This document shows positions 25,993 through 35,204 of a stretch of DNA of 63,486 nt, in pieces. The stretch covers positions 1 through 63,486 of the forward strand of contig CANFWV010000012.1 in the NCBI GenBank assembly GCA_947450695.1. The letters run 5' to 3'. The notes under the pieces were generated by a model. The model had not been told where the DNA came from and did no database searches. It was given only the letters and a program-made list of their open reading frames with translations. Position 1 is the stretch's first letter. Each line of letters starts with the position of its first letter. The stretch comes from Comamonadaceae bacterium. GTDB lineage: Bacteria > Pseudomonadota > Gammaproteobacteria > Burkholderiales > Burkholderiaceae_C. Both the position numbers and the translations under genes were made by a program.

Positions 25993-26739
25993 TCAGGTAG
26001 TGACAAAACTGGCCGCGAGCGATCCCATGATCAGCCCCCAACCATCAACCAGCACAAACAGCATCAGTTTGAATGGCATCGAAATCATCATCGGTGACAG
26101 CATCATCATGCCCATCGACATAAGCACACTGGCAACGATCAAGTCAATCACCACGAAGGGGATGTAGATCAAAAAACCAATAGTGAAGGCGCTTTTGAGC
26201 TCAGAGGTGATAAAGGCTGGGACCAGCGTGGTGAAGGGCACGGTGGCAGGGCTCATCGGTTCACCCTTGTGGGCGATCTGCATGAACAGCGCAATGTCGT
26301 CACCTCGGGTTTGCGCCATCATGAATTTGCGAATGGGTGCTTCAGCAGCGGCCAACGCCTTGTCAAAGTCCATGCCGTTTTGCAGGTAGGGCGCCAAGGC
26401 ATTTTGATAGACGTCGGTCAGCACCGGCTGCATGATGAACAAAGTGAGAAACAGTGACAAGCCGACCAGCACGGTGTTGGGTGGGGTCTGACCGGTGCCG
26501 AGCGCTTGGCGAAGCAAGGACATGACGATGATGATGCGAACGAACGAGGTCATCATCAGCAACAGCGACGGCAGCACCGTCAGCGTGGTCATCAGGGCCA
26601 ACAACTGCAGCGTCAAACTGTATTGCGTGCCTTTCGCGCCACCGGTCACATTCAGCAGCGGCAAGCCTTGCGACCAAGCGGCCAGCGGCAACACCAGCAA
26701 CAGAAAAACGCCCACATGGCGCCACACATTACGCGGCAT
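25993..26739 (-). CDS. fliP: Flagellar export gate protein FliP
   Basis: FliP has a cleavable signal peptide (VGVFLLLVLPLAAWSQG) and family motifs (LPSLLLMMTSFVRIIIVMSL, then PPNTVLVGLSLFLTLFIMQP). I chose the ATG at 26739, seven bases after GGAG, giving 248 residues; an ATG at 26757 is in frame but deeper inside fliO. The gene overlaps the end of fliO by eleven bases. Confidence 0.94.
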   Translation of the reverse strand: MPRNVWRHVGVFLLLVLPLAAWSQGLPLLNVTGGAKGTQYSLTLQLLALMTTLTVLPSLLLMMTSFVRIIIVMSLLRQALGTGQTPPNTVLVGLSLFLTLFIMQPVLTDVYQNALAPYLQNGMDFDKALAAAEAPIRKFMMAQTRGDDIALFMQIAHKGEPMSPATVPFTTLVPAFITSELKSAFTIGFLIYIPFVVIDLIVASVLMSMGMMMLSPMMISMPFKLMLFVLVDGWGLIMGSLAASFVTT

Positions 26740-27028
26740 CAACCATCTCCGAAACATCCACAGAAGCAGGCCAACTGCCCAGCGCCGTCAGTTGTGTCGG
26801 TGACACACCGACCAACACGTCCCGATCACCGACACGCACCAAGGCTATTTTTTGTCGCGGACCAACGCTGACGGCGTCGATCACGTGTAATTGCCGCTGG
26901 CCGCCGCCAGCACGCACGCCAGACTGCATGCGCTTGAGCGCCCACAGCAAGCCGCCCAACAGACAGAGAACCAGCACCAAGCTGGCGGCAAAACGGAGCA
27001 TGTCCATGCCAGAAAGACCGTTGGCCAT
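26729..27028 (-). CDS. fliO: Flagellar export gate accessory protein FliO
   Basis: A small protein (about 99 residues) with one membrane helix (LRFAASLVLVLCLLGGLLWA) and the FliO-type cytoplasmic segment DAVSVGPRQKIALVRVGDRD. The ATG at 27028 is likelier than a TTG at 27034 that overlaps the fliN stop. FliO is poorly conserved, but position between fliN and fliP supports the call. Confidence 0.9.
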   Translation of the reverse strand: MANGLSGMDMLRFAASLVLVLCLLGGLLWALKRMQSGVRAGGGQRQLHVIDAVSVGPRQKIALVRVGDRDVLVGVSPTQLTALGSWPASVDVSEMVDAA

Positions 27029-27030
27029 GC

Positions 27031-27342
27031 TCAAAGATTCTTCATGCGTTCAGACGCCGGCACGACGCGAGTCAAGCGAATGCCATAACGGTCATTCACC
27101 AACACCACCTCGCCCTGTGCCACCACGGTTTTGTTCACCAACAGGTCCAGCGGCTCACCCGCGATGTGGTCCAGTTCAACCACACTGCCCTGCGTCAAGC
27201 GCATCAGGTCGCGAATCTTGATCATGGCGCGCCCCACTTCCACAGACAGCGTGACAGTGATGTTTTGCAACACGTCAGGGTTGATCTGGGATGAAGAAGC
27301 GCCGTTGCCGGCTGCTGTATTTTCAAAGGTTTTGTCAGTCAT
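27031..27342 (-). CDS. fliN: Flagellar motor switch protein FliN
   Basis: A 103-residue C-ring subunit with the SpoA-type domain (LSVEVGRAMIKIRDLMRLTQ, then LVNKTVVAQGEVVLVNDRYG). It follows fliM and overlaps fliO. FliN makes the bottom of the switch complex with FliM. Confidence 0.96.
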   Translation of the reverse strand: MTDKTFENTAAGNGASSSQINPDVLQNITVTLSVEVGRAMIKIRDLMRLTQGSVVELDHIAGEPLDLLVNKTVVAQGEVVLVNDRYGIRLTRVVPASERMKNL

Positions 27343-27358
27343 GTCGGGTTCCTGAAAG

Positions 27359-28348
27359 TCATTGCATGCCGGGGATCACGGCGCGGTCAATCTGCACGGC
27401 CGTCTGGGTGCCGAGCGCACCGACTTGCACGTCAAAGGCGGGCACGTCATTGATCAGCAGACGCGCCAATTCGGGTTTCTTGAAGTACAAAACGTCGCCG
27501 GCTTGCATGTTTTCAATGGTCTTGAAGCTGCCTTCAAAGGAGCCCAGCAACACACGCATTTCCAGGGAGGCGCTGTCGACGGCGTTGCCCAGGTCGTCGC
27601 GCCATTGGTTGTCAGACTCTTCATTGCCGTCACCCGTCTGGACCCGACTGCGCAACAAGTCACGCACAGGTTTAAGGGAGGAGTAGGGATAAACCAAGTC
27701 GATGAAACCATGTGTTTCGGGGCCGCTCTCGGTTTCAAAGCGCGTCAAAATGACAAGGTCGTTTTCGTCCGCTATTTGCGCAAACTGTGGGTTGATCTCC
27801 GAGCTCACCAATTCAAAGTCAATTTCAATCAACGGCGACCAAGCTTCTTTGAGTGAACGAAAGAAGACATCCAAAATCATGTTGATGATGCGGGTTTCAG
27901 TCGGCGTGAAAAGCCTGCCAGCTGGCAACTGACCCACGCCACGACCAAAGCCGCCAAAAAAACTGTCTAGCGAGCTGAACACCACCACGGGGTCAATCAC
28001 CACGATGGAATAACCACGCAAGGGATTCATGCGCACGACGTTCACGGACAGCGGCGCACGCAGATCTTTGAGGTAATCGCCGAAGCGCACGATCTGCACA
28101 TGGGTCGGGCTGACACGGGGGCTGCTGCGCAACATCTCCAACAAGCCAAGACGGAACAAGCGCACAAAGCGCTCGTTGATCATGTCTATCGAGGCAACGT
28201 TGACGCCCAGACTGCTGTCTTCGCTGGCAAGGTCATGCTTTTTGACGCGGGCTGACGTGTTGTACCCCGTATCAACAGGAATCGTCCCGTCGTTAACGCC
28301 TTCGGCAAGGGCCGTCAGCTCTTCGGGGGTCAGCAAATTGGTGGCCAT
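27359..28348 (-). CDS. fliM: Flagellar motor switch protein FliM
   Basis: A 329-residue protein with the CheC-like middle domain (YSIVVIDPVVVFSSLDSFFG) and the C-terminal SpoA domain that pairs with FliN. The N-terminus LLTPEELTALAEGV resembles the usual FliM start region rather than the classic CheY-binding peptide. I chose the ATG at 28348; a longer frame reaching 28459 would run into fliL. It lies 16 bases before fliN. Confidence 0.95.
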   Translation of the reverse strand: MATNLLTPEELTALAEGVNDGTIPVDTGYNTSARVKKHDLASEDSSLGVNVASIDMINERFVRLFRLGLLEMLRSSPRVSPTHVQIVRFGDYLKDLRAPLSVNVVRMNPLRGYSIVVIDPVVVFSSLDSFFGGFGRGVGQLPAGRLFTPTETRIINMILDVFFRSLKEAWSPLIEIDFELVSSEINPQFAQIADENDLVILTRFETESGPETHGFIDLVYPYSSLKPVRDLLRSRVQTGDGNEESDNQWRDDLGNAVDSASLEMRVLLGSFEGSFKTIENMQAGDVLYFKKPELARLLINDVPAFDVQVGALGTQTAVQIDRAVIPGMQ

Positions 28349-28394
28349 GTTTTGTTCAGAATGCGGAGCGGAAATGAGGCAGCGAAAAACAGCT

Positions 28395-29078
28395 TTACTG
28401 GGTGACAAAGGAGGTGAAATACACCTCCTCGATGCCACCGAAGTCTTCGTACTTTTCAAGCAAGGTGTTCATCACATCGCGGATACGAACGGCCAGGTCT
28501 TTGCGAAAGTCAGGCTTGCCCAAATCGGCATCAACGGTTTGGCGCATGACATCGAGGATCACTGAGCGCAGCGCCATTTCGTGTTTCTTGACGTTGTCAA
28601 GAACCCGCTGGTCGTAGCGCGTCATGATGGCAATTTGAACCGACATGACCTTGCGCGAGCCCGTCAGGTTGGACAAGAAATCGTTTTCGAGCTTCAGATA
28701 ACTGAAGTCAAAACGTGTGAGCTCAGGCGACTTTTTTGTCAGCTTGGTAGGCGGTCCACTTTTGACTGGCGCGCCATGGGCGTCTGTTTTAGCCGCCGCA
28801 CCATGCGCATCGGGCGCGCCATGCGCATCGGTTTTGGCAGGTGCGCCGTGCGCATCGGCGGCGCCATGAGCGTCAGCGGCTGGCGCGGCTTCACCATGAG
28901 CATCACCTTCCAGCATCTGTTCGGCGCTGAGATCTGCCTTTGGCTTGAAAAAACCTGTGGCAAATAGCGTTCCGCCCACAGCCACAACGATGACCAAGAG
29001 CAAGGCGACCGCGCCCCCGACGATCAGGAGGATTGGCTTTTTAGCTTTGGGTTCCGCTTCAACAACTTCATCAACCAT
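28395..29078 (-). CDS. fliL: Flagellar basal-body protein FliL with DAHG repeats
   Basis: FliL is a single-pass inner-membrane protein that supports the stator. The membrane helix (about 19-44, LLIVGGAVALLLVIVVAVGG) and the periplasmic domain (YLKLENDFLSNLTG to the end) are typical. Between them lie six DAHG-containing repeats (about residues 60-105), rich in His, Ala and Asp; they lengthen the protein to 227 residues from the usual 150-180. The repeats would lie in the periplasm next to the membrane. Confidence 0.93.
   Translation of the reverse strand: MVDEVVEAEPKAKKPILLIVGGAVALLLVIVVAVGGTLFATGFFKPKADLSAEQMLEGDAHGEAAPAADAHGAADAHGAPAKTDAHGAPDAHGAAAKTDAHGAPVKSGPPTKLTKKSPELTRFDFSYLKLENDFLSNLTGSRKVMSVQIAIMTRYDQRVLDNVKKHEMALRSVILDVMRQTVDADLGKPDFRKDLAVRIRDVMNTLLEKYEDFGGIEEVYFTSFVTQ
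28769..28906 (-). repeat. In-frame DAHG repeat tract in fliL
   Basis: Six copies of a unit beginning Asp-Ala-His-Gly, followed by Ala/Pro or Glu, with Lys-Thr spacers between some copies. At the DNA level the tract is a set of near-repeats of GCGCCATGCGCATC type, so it could expand or contract by slippage. The His spacing hints at metal binding, which is untested. Confidence 0.85.
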
Positions 29079-29119
29079 GTGTCACCTCGTTTAAACGATT
29101 CGAAAATATTTGCCTCAAC

Positions 29120-30733
29120 TCAAGCCAGCACGTCCAACGCGCTATTTGTGCCGCTCTGGCGAACGCCCCCAACAACCGCCGACCCAGTCATCGACTGAAC
29201 CGACTCACCGACAGGGTTGCTTTGTTGTTGCGCAGCGCTGCTTGGCGTATCAGAGGGTGTCGGATTTCCGCCAGATTGACGCGCGGAATCTCCATTCACC
29301 CAGACATTAGCAACTGCCGTGCCTGATTGAGACAAGCTGTCACGCAGCTTGGGCAGACCCTGGGTGATCAGTTCACGTGTGAGCGGGTTGTCAGATCTGA
29401 AGACGGCATCAAGGCCGCCAGAACGCATTTGAAGCTCAAGGTCAATGCGACCCAAGCTGGCCGGATCTAGCCGCATCTGCATCTTCCATTCGCCACGTTC
29501 AATCTGCGACTGCAACCGCTGCCCGAGTGCTTGCCCCAGACGATCGGCAAGCAGTTGGTAGTTCTCGGCACGTTGAGCAGACTGGCTTGGGTTGACCGCT
29601 TCTGGCGTCAAGGTCAATGACCCCGAGGCTTTACGGCTGCCATCTATCGGTATGGCGGCCACATCGCCAGTGTCTACATCTTTGACGGCGGCAGTGGTGC
29701 CTTCAACAGCCTCTAGGGAATCGACGGGTTCGGACAACGTTCCCGCCGGTGTGAAGAACTGGCGCATGTCCAGCGGGGCTTGGGTCGCACCTGCCGTGGC
29801 CAATGCATTCGCCGTGAGATTTCCCCAAGCCTGCGCTTGACCATTGCCAGACAGGGTCGCCAAGCGGCGCGTCAAGGCGGTCACGGCTTCGCGCGGAAGC
29901 AACAACTCCACGCGGAGTGCGTCTTTCATGGATTGGTCACCACTCGTTGGCGCCACTTCACCCAATGCGGCCGTCCCCGTCAATGCACTCTGCACAGGGG
30001 GCCTTGTCACTTGCCAGGCCACATCAGTCGCCGCCACGGCAGTCAGCGGTGATCCGGCCACTGACGCCGAGTTGGCGGCCAAACCTTGCGCCGACAGGAA
30101 ATAGGCTGCGGGGACAGGGGATGGTATTGGTGTTGGTGTGGGCGTTGGCTTGACACTGCCATCAGCCGCCAATATCAGGTCGGTTGCCAATGGAGTGATC
30201 ACCGCATGGGTCTGGTTAAACGTGGTTTGACCGAGCACGGCGACCGGCGCTTGCAAGGCCAAGTCGCTGGCACTCAAGGCCGACACAATGCCCACCCGAG
30301 GCGAATTACCGACCAGGGCCTGCCCGGCCAAAAAGTAGCCAGCACCCACAGTTGCTGAAGTCGCAGACAAGCCACTCACACCCGCAGGTGTGGGAGAAGC
30401 CAAGTCGCCAAACAAAGACGCCAGGGTACTTTCGTCCAGCCCTTGCGATCTGGCAAAAGCCATCAGGCTACCGGTGTCCGGCACCGGCTTCGCAGCGGTG
30501 ATCACTTCTATTTGCGGCCCCAAGGGAACGGCCTGCAAACCTGCTTCTGCCAAACCGGCAGCGGCAATACTTTGCCGCTTCGGGTCAGCCAGCATGCTAC
30601 CGAGCAAATTGGCAAAGTCAGCACCCCGTAACGCCGTACCGGGGGCGACAACTAGCGGCGTAGCGCCCTGCACTGCCGGACTGGTCGGGCTGGGCGAGAG
30701 GTTGAGCGATGAAGAAAGTGGGTGTGCGTCCAT
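29120..30733 (-). CDS. fliK: Flagellar hook-length control protein FliK
   Basis: This 537-residue export substrate measures hook length and triggers the FlhB switch. The C-terminal hook-length-control domain is clear: QSQIERGEWKMQMRLDPASL, then GRIDLELQMRSGGLDAVF. The long N-terminal part is Ala/Pro/Thr-rich and low in structure, as usual. It is the first gene of the fliK-fliL-fliMNOPQR-flhB operon and diverges from flhA. Confidence 0.92.
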   Translation of the reverse strand: MDAHPLSSSLNLSPSPTSPAVQGATPLVVAPGTALRGADFANLLGSMLADPKRQSIAAAGLAEAGLQAVPLGPQIEVITAAKPVPDTGSLMAFARSQGLDESTLASLFGDLASPTPAGVSGLSATSATVGAGYFLAGQALVGNSPRVGIVSALSASDLALQAPVAVLGQTTFNQTHAVITPLATDLILAADGSVKPTPTPTPIPSPVPAAYFLSAQGLAANSASVAGSPLTAVAATDVAWQVTRPPVQSALTGTAALGEVAPTSGDQSMKDALRVELLLPREAVTALTRRLATLSGNGQAQAWGNLTANALATAGATQAPLDMRQFFTPAGTLSEPVDSLEAVEGTTAAVKDVDTGDVAAIPIDGSRKASGSLTLTPEAVNPSQSAQRAENYQLLADRLGQALGQRLQSQIERGEWKMQMRLDPASLGRIDLELQMRSGGLDAVFRSDNPLTRELITQGLPKLRDSLSQSGTAVANVWVNGDSARQSGGNPTPSDTPSSAAQQQSNPVGESVQSMTGSAVVGGVRQSGTNSALDVLA

Positions 30734-30795
30734 GTGATTTTTGATTCAGAAAACAGGGTGTTCAGGTCATCCGTGAGTCGGGCTGACAACTACAC

Positions 30796-30811
30796 AGCAA
30801 AAACCGTGACC
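30796..30811 (-). promoter_or_regulatory. Candidate sigma-54 promoter of the fliK operon
   Basis: On the minus strand GGTCACGGTTTTTGCT matches TGGCACG-N4-TTGCW at all but two positions. One mismatch falls on an almost invariant G of the -24 element, so it may be weak or need strong activation. It is 63 bases from the fliK start. Confidence 0.45.
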
Positions 30812-30842
30812 GGACAGGTCTTGCCGCTGGGAAGACCTGTCC
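30812..30842. repeat. Perfect 11-bp palindrome between the fliK and flhA promoters
   Basis: Arms GGACAGGTCTT and AAGACCTGTCC are perfect reverse complements with a 9-base centre GCCGCTGGG. There is no T-run and the flanking genes diverge, so a terminator role is unlikely. It lies between two oppositely directed sigma-54-type promoters and contains the TTGCCGCT 8-mer seen upstream of flgB. A shared activator site is the simplest reading (inference). Confidence 0.75.
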
Positions 30843-30870
30843 GAACGGCCGCCCTACTGTCGACTTTGCA

Positions 30871-30886
30871 TGGCACAGACTTTGCA
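30871..30886 (+). promoter_or_regulatory. Sigma-54 promoter of flhA
   Basis: TGGCACAGACTTTGCA is a one-mismatch match to TGGCACG-N4-TTGCW with correct spacing, 53 bases upstream of the flhA ATG. It closely resembles the flgB promoter. Confidence 0.85.
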
Positions 30887-30939
30887 GAGTAAGACCACTG
30901 CAACCGACTTTTCACGCTTTTCACCGACTATTCGCCCCC

Positions 30940-33048
30940 ATGAACACATTGACCCTGTCAAGTATTCGACAGATCCTGTCTGGCTTCAGCCTCAAAGGGC
31001 TGGCCATTCCGGCGCTTGTCCTGCTGATCACGGCCATGTTGGTGTTGCCATTCCCGCCTTGGCTGCTTGACGTCCTGTTCACTTTCAACATTGCATCAAG
31101 TCTGTTGATCATCATGATCGCCATCGGCACCCGCAAGCCGCTGGAGTTTTCATCCTTTCCATCCGTCTTGCTGTTTGCAACGATGATGCGGCTCGGTCTG
31201 AACGTCGCTTCAACCCGGGTCGTGCTGGTCAATGGCCACGAGGGCGAAGAAGCCGCCGGCAAAGTGGTCGCAGCATTCGGTCACATCGTCATTGGCGGCA
31301 ACTACGTCGTGGGTTTCATCATCTTCGGCATCCTGATGATCATCAACTTCATTGTGGTGACCAAGGGTGCTGGACGGGTCTCTGAGGTCAACGCTCGCTT
31401 CACGCTGGACGCCATGCCCGGCAAGCAAATGTCAATTGACGCAGACCTCAACGCGGGTGTGATTGATCAAGAAACTGCCAAAAAAAGGCGCGAAGAACTC
31501 TCGCAAGAATCAGACTTCTTCGGCTCCATGGACGGTGCGTCCAAGTTCGTCAGCGGCGACGCTGTTGCGGGTCTGATGATTTTGATCATCAACTTGGTCG
31601 GCGGCTTGGCGATTGGCATTGGCCAGCATGATTTGTCGCTGTCGGAAGCAGGTCGCATCTATACGCTGCTGACCATCGGCGATGGTCTGGTGGCGCAAAT
31701 TCCGTCGCTGTTCTTGTCCTTGGCAACGGCCATCATCGTGACCCGCGTTACCACCTCGGAGTCGATGACTGAGCAGGCGACGACGCAGTTGTCGAACCCG
31801 TCCGCCCTTTTTATTTCCGCCAGTATTTTGGCCATTCTGGGCCTCGTGCCCGGCATGCCGCATTTCGTCTTTTTATTACTGGCCAGCGGTTGTGCCGGCA
31901 TTGGCTTCATGGTCATGCGCCGCAACACCATGCCTGAAACCAGCCCCGCCGGCATGGCCCGTGCGGCGGCTGAAACGGGTATTGAAGAACCCAAAGAACT
32001 CGATTGGGATGACGTTGATCAGGTCGACCTGATTGGATTGGAAATTGGCTACGGTTTGATCCCGCTGGTCAACCCTGAGGCGGGTGGTCAGCTGATGGCC
32101 CGCGTCAAGGGCGTGCGCAAAAAACTCTCCGTCGAACTCGGCTTTTTGATTCAACCGGTGCGCATTCGTGACGCTCTGAACATTGACCCCGACACGTATC
32201 ACATTGTGCTCAAGGGTGTCATCCGCGGCAAAGGCGAAATCCGCGTCGGTCGCGAAATGGCGATCAACCCAGGCCAAGTTTATGGCGCGCTGGAAGGCGT
32301 CGCCTGCAAAGAACCGGCCTTCGGTTTAGATGCCGTCTGGATTGACCCCTCGCAGCGCGATCACGCTCGCACGCTGGGCTACACCGTGGTGGACGCCAGC
32401 ACGGCCGTGGCCACGCATTTGAACAAAGTACTGCGTGACAACGCCTCTGACCTGCTCAGCCACGACGAAGTGCAACAGCTGCTAGACAAGTTGGCCGCTA
32501 AGTCACCCAAGCTGGTGGAAGACCTGGTGCCGGGCAAATTGTCACTGGGCGTGGTCACCCGCACTTTGCAAAACGTGCTGGGCGAGTCGGTCTCTATCCG
32601 CGACATGCGCACCATCGTCGAGGCGCTGTCTGAAGCCTGCGGCCGCACGCAAGACCCTGATCAATTGACCTCCATCATTCGGCCGAAACTGGGCCGGATG
32701 ATTGTGCAAGGCTTGGTCGACGCTCAAAACGGTTTGTCCGTCATTACCCTCGACCCAGGCCTAGAACAACTGCTGCACAACGTGTTGCAGCAAAGCGGGC
32801 CGAATCAAAACATGGTGCTAGAGCCAGGCTTAGCCGAGCGTCTGTTCAGCGCATTGCGCGAAGGCGCCCGCGCGGTCGAAGAACAAGGCCATCCGGCTGT
32901 TCTTGTGGTGTCACCGGCCATTCGGCCTTGGCTCTCCAAGGCGGTGCGCTTCAGGGTCACCGACCTGACCATCTTGTCTTACAGCGAAATTCCTGAGGAC
33001 CAAATGGTCAAAGTCATTCACACCGTGCACGCCGAGTCCAAAAAATAA
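30940..33048 (+). CDS. flhA: Flagellar export gate protein FlhA
   Basis: FlhA is the largest export-gate subunit: eight membrane helices in the first half and a cytoplasmic ring domain in the second. At 702 residues it has the standard length. Motifs include FPSVLLFATMMRLGLNVAST and the FHIPEP-type loop (RFTLDAMPGKQMSIDADLNA). It is the first gene of the flhA-flhF-flhG-fliA run. Confidence 0.97.
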   Translation: MNTLTLSSIRQILSGFSLKGLAIPALVLLITAMLVLPFPPWLLDVLFTFNIASSLLIIMIAIGTRKPLEFSSFPSVLLFATMMRLGLNVASTRVVLVNGHEGEEAAGKVVAAFGHIVIGGNYVVGFIIFGILMIINFIVVTKGAGRVSEVNARFTLDAMPGKQMSIDADLNAGVIDQETAKKRREELSQESDFFGSMDGASKFVSGDAVAGLMILIINLVGGLAIGIGQHDLSLSEAGRIYTLLTIGDGLVAQIPSLFLSLATAIIVTRVTTSESMTEQATTQLSNPSALFISASILAILGLVPGMPHFVFLLLASGCAGIGFMVMRRNTMPETSPAGMARAAAETGIEEPKELDWDDVDQVDLIGLEIGYGLIPLVNPEAGGQLMARVKGVRKKLSVELGFLIQPVRIRDALNIDPDTYHIVLKGVIRGKGEIRVGREMAINPGQVYGALEGVACKEPAFGLDAVWIDPSQRDHARTLGYTVVDASTAVATHLNKVLRDNASDLLSHDEVQQLLDKLAAKSPKLVEDLVPGKLSLGVVTRTLQNVLGESVSIRDMRTIVEALSEACGRTQDPDQLTSIIRPKLGRMIVQGLVDAQNGLSVITLDPGLEQLLHNVLQQSGPNQNMVLEPGLAERLFSALREGARAVEEQGHPAVLVVSPAIRPWLSKAVRFRVTDLTILSYSEIPEDQMVKVIHTVHAESKK

Positions 33049-33059
33049 CCACTACTGCC

Positions 33060-34361
33060 ATGCAACTCAAGCGAATACTTGCCCGCGATACCCGCACCGC
33101 CACCGAGAAGGCGATTGCGCTCTATGGCTCGGACGTCCTGATCATCTCCAATCATCTGGTGAATGGTCAGACCGAGCTGGTCGTCGCACTCGACTTGCCG
33201 GATGCCGATCCGGTCGCCACGAACAGCAACGTGCGCGCCGTGTCTTTGCTTGACGTGACGTCAAAAAAACCGGCTCTTGCCACGACCGCAAAAACTGAAT
33301 CTGTCAGCTTTCGGGACAGTCTGATTCAGGCAGAGTGGGTGGCCTCTGCGGCCCTCGAAGCCGAGCCCAAGTCGAAGCTGACGTCCAGTGCAGCCAACCC
33401 AGAAGACGCTCGTGATTATTTGCGCGGCCGTGAAATTGTGGATTTGGTGCGCGATGAACTGGCCTTGATTCGCCGTGAATTCCGTCTTAATCAACAAACC
33501 ACGGGATGGCAAAGTGGTCTGAGTTTGGCGCCGGCCGTGCAACCCTTGGCGCGCGCCCTTGGCGAAGCCAGCATTCCGCAGGAATTACGCGCGTTGCTAC
33601 TGGACTCACTCAAAGACCACACCACGCCAGCCAAAGCCATGCAGGCGCTGAAAGCTCAATTGACCCATTCCTTAGAAAGGCCCGCTGTGTCGCTACCGAC
33701 TGATGGCGTGCACTTGCTGGCGGGGCCATCTGGCGCAGGAAAAACATTGATGACCGCGCGTCTGGCACGTCACGCAGAGGCCTTGCACGGTGCTCACCAA
33801 GTCGCGCTCATCAGCTACCAGGACGTTCGGGCTGGCGCTTGGAGTCAGACACAAATGTTGGCATCGCAGATTGGCGTCGACTGCTTTCGGGCGGGTGATG
33901 CCGCCACGCTGGCATTGCTTCTGAACGAACTCTCACAACGAAAACTAGTGCTGATTGACACGCCGGGCGTGCAAATGAACGAACGCGTGGCCGAGGTCTT
34001 GCTGATCGACGCGGACTGTGGGTGCCACGCGGTGGTGCCAGCTGACGCGTCCAGCGCCACCCTCGCGAAATTGATCGGCAGTGGCATCGTCTGGCACAGC
34101 CTGTTGGTGAGTAAAGTCGATGAGAGTTCGCAGCCATGGCCCATGTTGCACTTTTTAAGCCATCACTCCGTAGGTTTAGCCGGTGCCAGTAACGGTGTTG
34201 CCGCCAAGGACCTGATTCAAGAATTCCCGGTTCAACAACTTGTCGCGCTTGGCCTGGCCCAACTTCAGCCGACGGGTCCACTCTCAGACGACAAATCAAG
34301 CAACGGCTTTGTTGAACAACGAACCCTTCGTCAATTCCACCAGAATACGGTGCCAGCATGA
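33060..34361 (+). CDS. flhF: SRP-type GTPase FlhF (divergent)
   Basis: FlhF sets the polar site of the flagellum in many bacteria. The N-terminus (LARDTRTATEKAIALYGSDV) is typical, followed by a variable basic/acidic region and the SRP-GTPase domain. The nucleotide motifs are somewhat altered: G1 GPSGAGKT is good, G3 is DTPG where DTAG is usual, and G4 is SKVD where TKxD is usual. The 433 residues are within the family range. It overlaps flhG by four bases. Confidence 0.88.
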   Translation: MQLKRILARDTRTATEKAIALYGSDVLIISNHLVNGQTELVVALDLPDADPVATNSNVRAVSLLDVTSKKPALATTAKTESVSFRDSLIQAEWVASAALEAEPKSKLTSSAANPEDARDYLRGREIVDLVRDELALIRREFRLNQQTTGWQSGLSLAPAVQPLARALGEASIPQELRALLLDSLKDHTTPAKAMQALKAQLTHSLERPAVSLPTDGVHLLAGPSGAGKTLMTARLARHAEALHGAHQVALISYQDVRAGAWSQTQMLASQIGVDCFRAGDAATLALLLNELSQRKLVLIDTPGVQMNERVAEVLLIDADCGCHAVVPADASSATLAKLIGSGIVWHSLLVSKVDESSQPWPMLHFLSHHSVGLAGASNGVAAKDLIQEFPVQQLVALGLAQLQPTGPLSDDKSSNGFVEQRTLRQFHQNTVPA

Positions 34362-35200
34362 AGCACCTCTCATTGAAAGATCGCATGAGCAAGCCATCCC
34401 GCACGCAAGTCATCGGCATCGCCAGCGGCAAAGGCGGCGTCGGGAAAACCATTGTCTCAGTCAATCTGGCGGTCGCCCTGCAACTGATGGGCAAGCGGGT
34501 CATGTTGCTGGATGCTGACTTGGGTATGGCCAACGCTCAAATTGCACTGGGTACGCGTTGCACCTACAACCTGAGTCACTTTTTGAGCGGTGAGAAAACC
34601 CTGGAAGACATCATCGTGACAACCCGTGCTGGGGTCCGGCTGGTGCCCGGCGCTTCAGGCATGCAAGACATGGCGGCACTCAGCCAGTTGCAGGCAGCCA
34701 GCATCGTGCAAGCTTTCAGCGCCCTTGAAGAAGACATCGACTATTTGATTGTTGACATGGCCGCGGGAATCTCGCCGTCGGTACTGGCCTTCATGGCCGC
34801 CTGTCCACGGCGCTACATCGTCGTGCGCGACGACCCATCGTCGATCGCTGATGCCTACGGCACGATCAAAGTGTTGATTCAAGAGTTAGGACTGAATGAA
34901 ATCTACCTGGTGCTGAACGGCATGAACAGCCAGAAGGAAGGGCAAGTCCTGTTTGACCGCATGAACCAGGTCTGCGCGCGTTTTCTGAACCAAAGCGTCC
35001 AGTACTTGGCGACCATTGAAAATGACGCGAACATTCATTTGTCATTGAAAAAATACCAGTCGGTGCTTGAATTTGCACCCGACAGCACGGGTTCACGCGA
35101 TTTCCGGCGCTTGGCAGACGCCACCGAAAAACTCCCCCCGATCGAAGAAGCCTCGGGCGGACTTGAGTTCTTTGTCGAGAGGCTGGTCCGCCGGACCTGA
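34358..35200 (+). CDS. flhG: Flagellar number regulator FlhG (FleN, MinD-like ATPase)
   Basis: A MinD/ParA-type ATPase with the deviant Walker A GIASGKGGVGKT, the switch segment LLDADLGMANAQIALG, and VDMAAGISPSVLAF. In polar flagellates it limits flagellar number and opposes the sigma-54 activator. The ATG at 34358 overlaps the flhF stop; an ATG at 34385 is also possible. It is followed five bases later by fliA. Confidence 0.92.
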   Translation: MKHLSLKDRMSKPSRTQVIGIASGKGGVGKTIVSVNLAVALQLMGKRVMLLDADLGMANAQIALGTRCTYNLSHFLSGEKTLEDIIVTTRAGVRLVPGASGMQDMAALSQLQAASIVQAFSALEEDIDYLIVDMAAGISPSVLAFMAACPRRYIVVRDDPSSIADAYGTIKVLIQELGLNEIYLVLNGMNSQKEGQVLFDRMNQVCARFLNQSVQYLATIENDANIHLSLKKYQSVLEFAPDSTGSRDFRRLADATEKLPPIEEASGGLEFFVERLVRRT

Positions 35201-35204
35201 AACA

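Noticed and set aside
28740-28910. Repeat tract in fliL as a CRISPR-like array
   Set aside because: Repeats are short, in frame, within a clear gene and without spacers of constant length.
30812-30842. Palindrome between fliK and flhA as a terminator
   Set aside because: The flanking genes diverge and no T-run follows on either strand.
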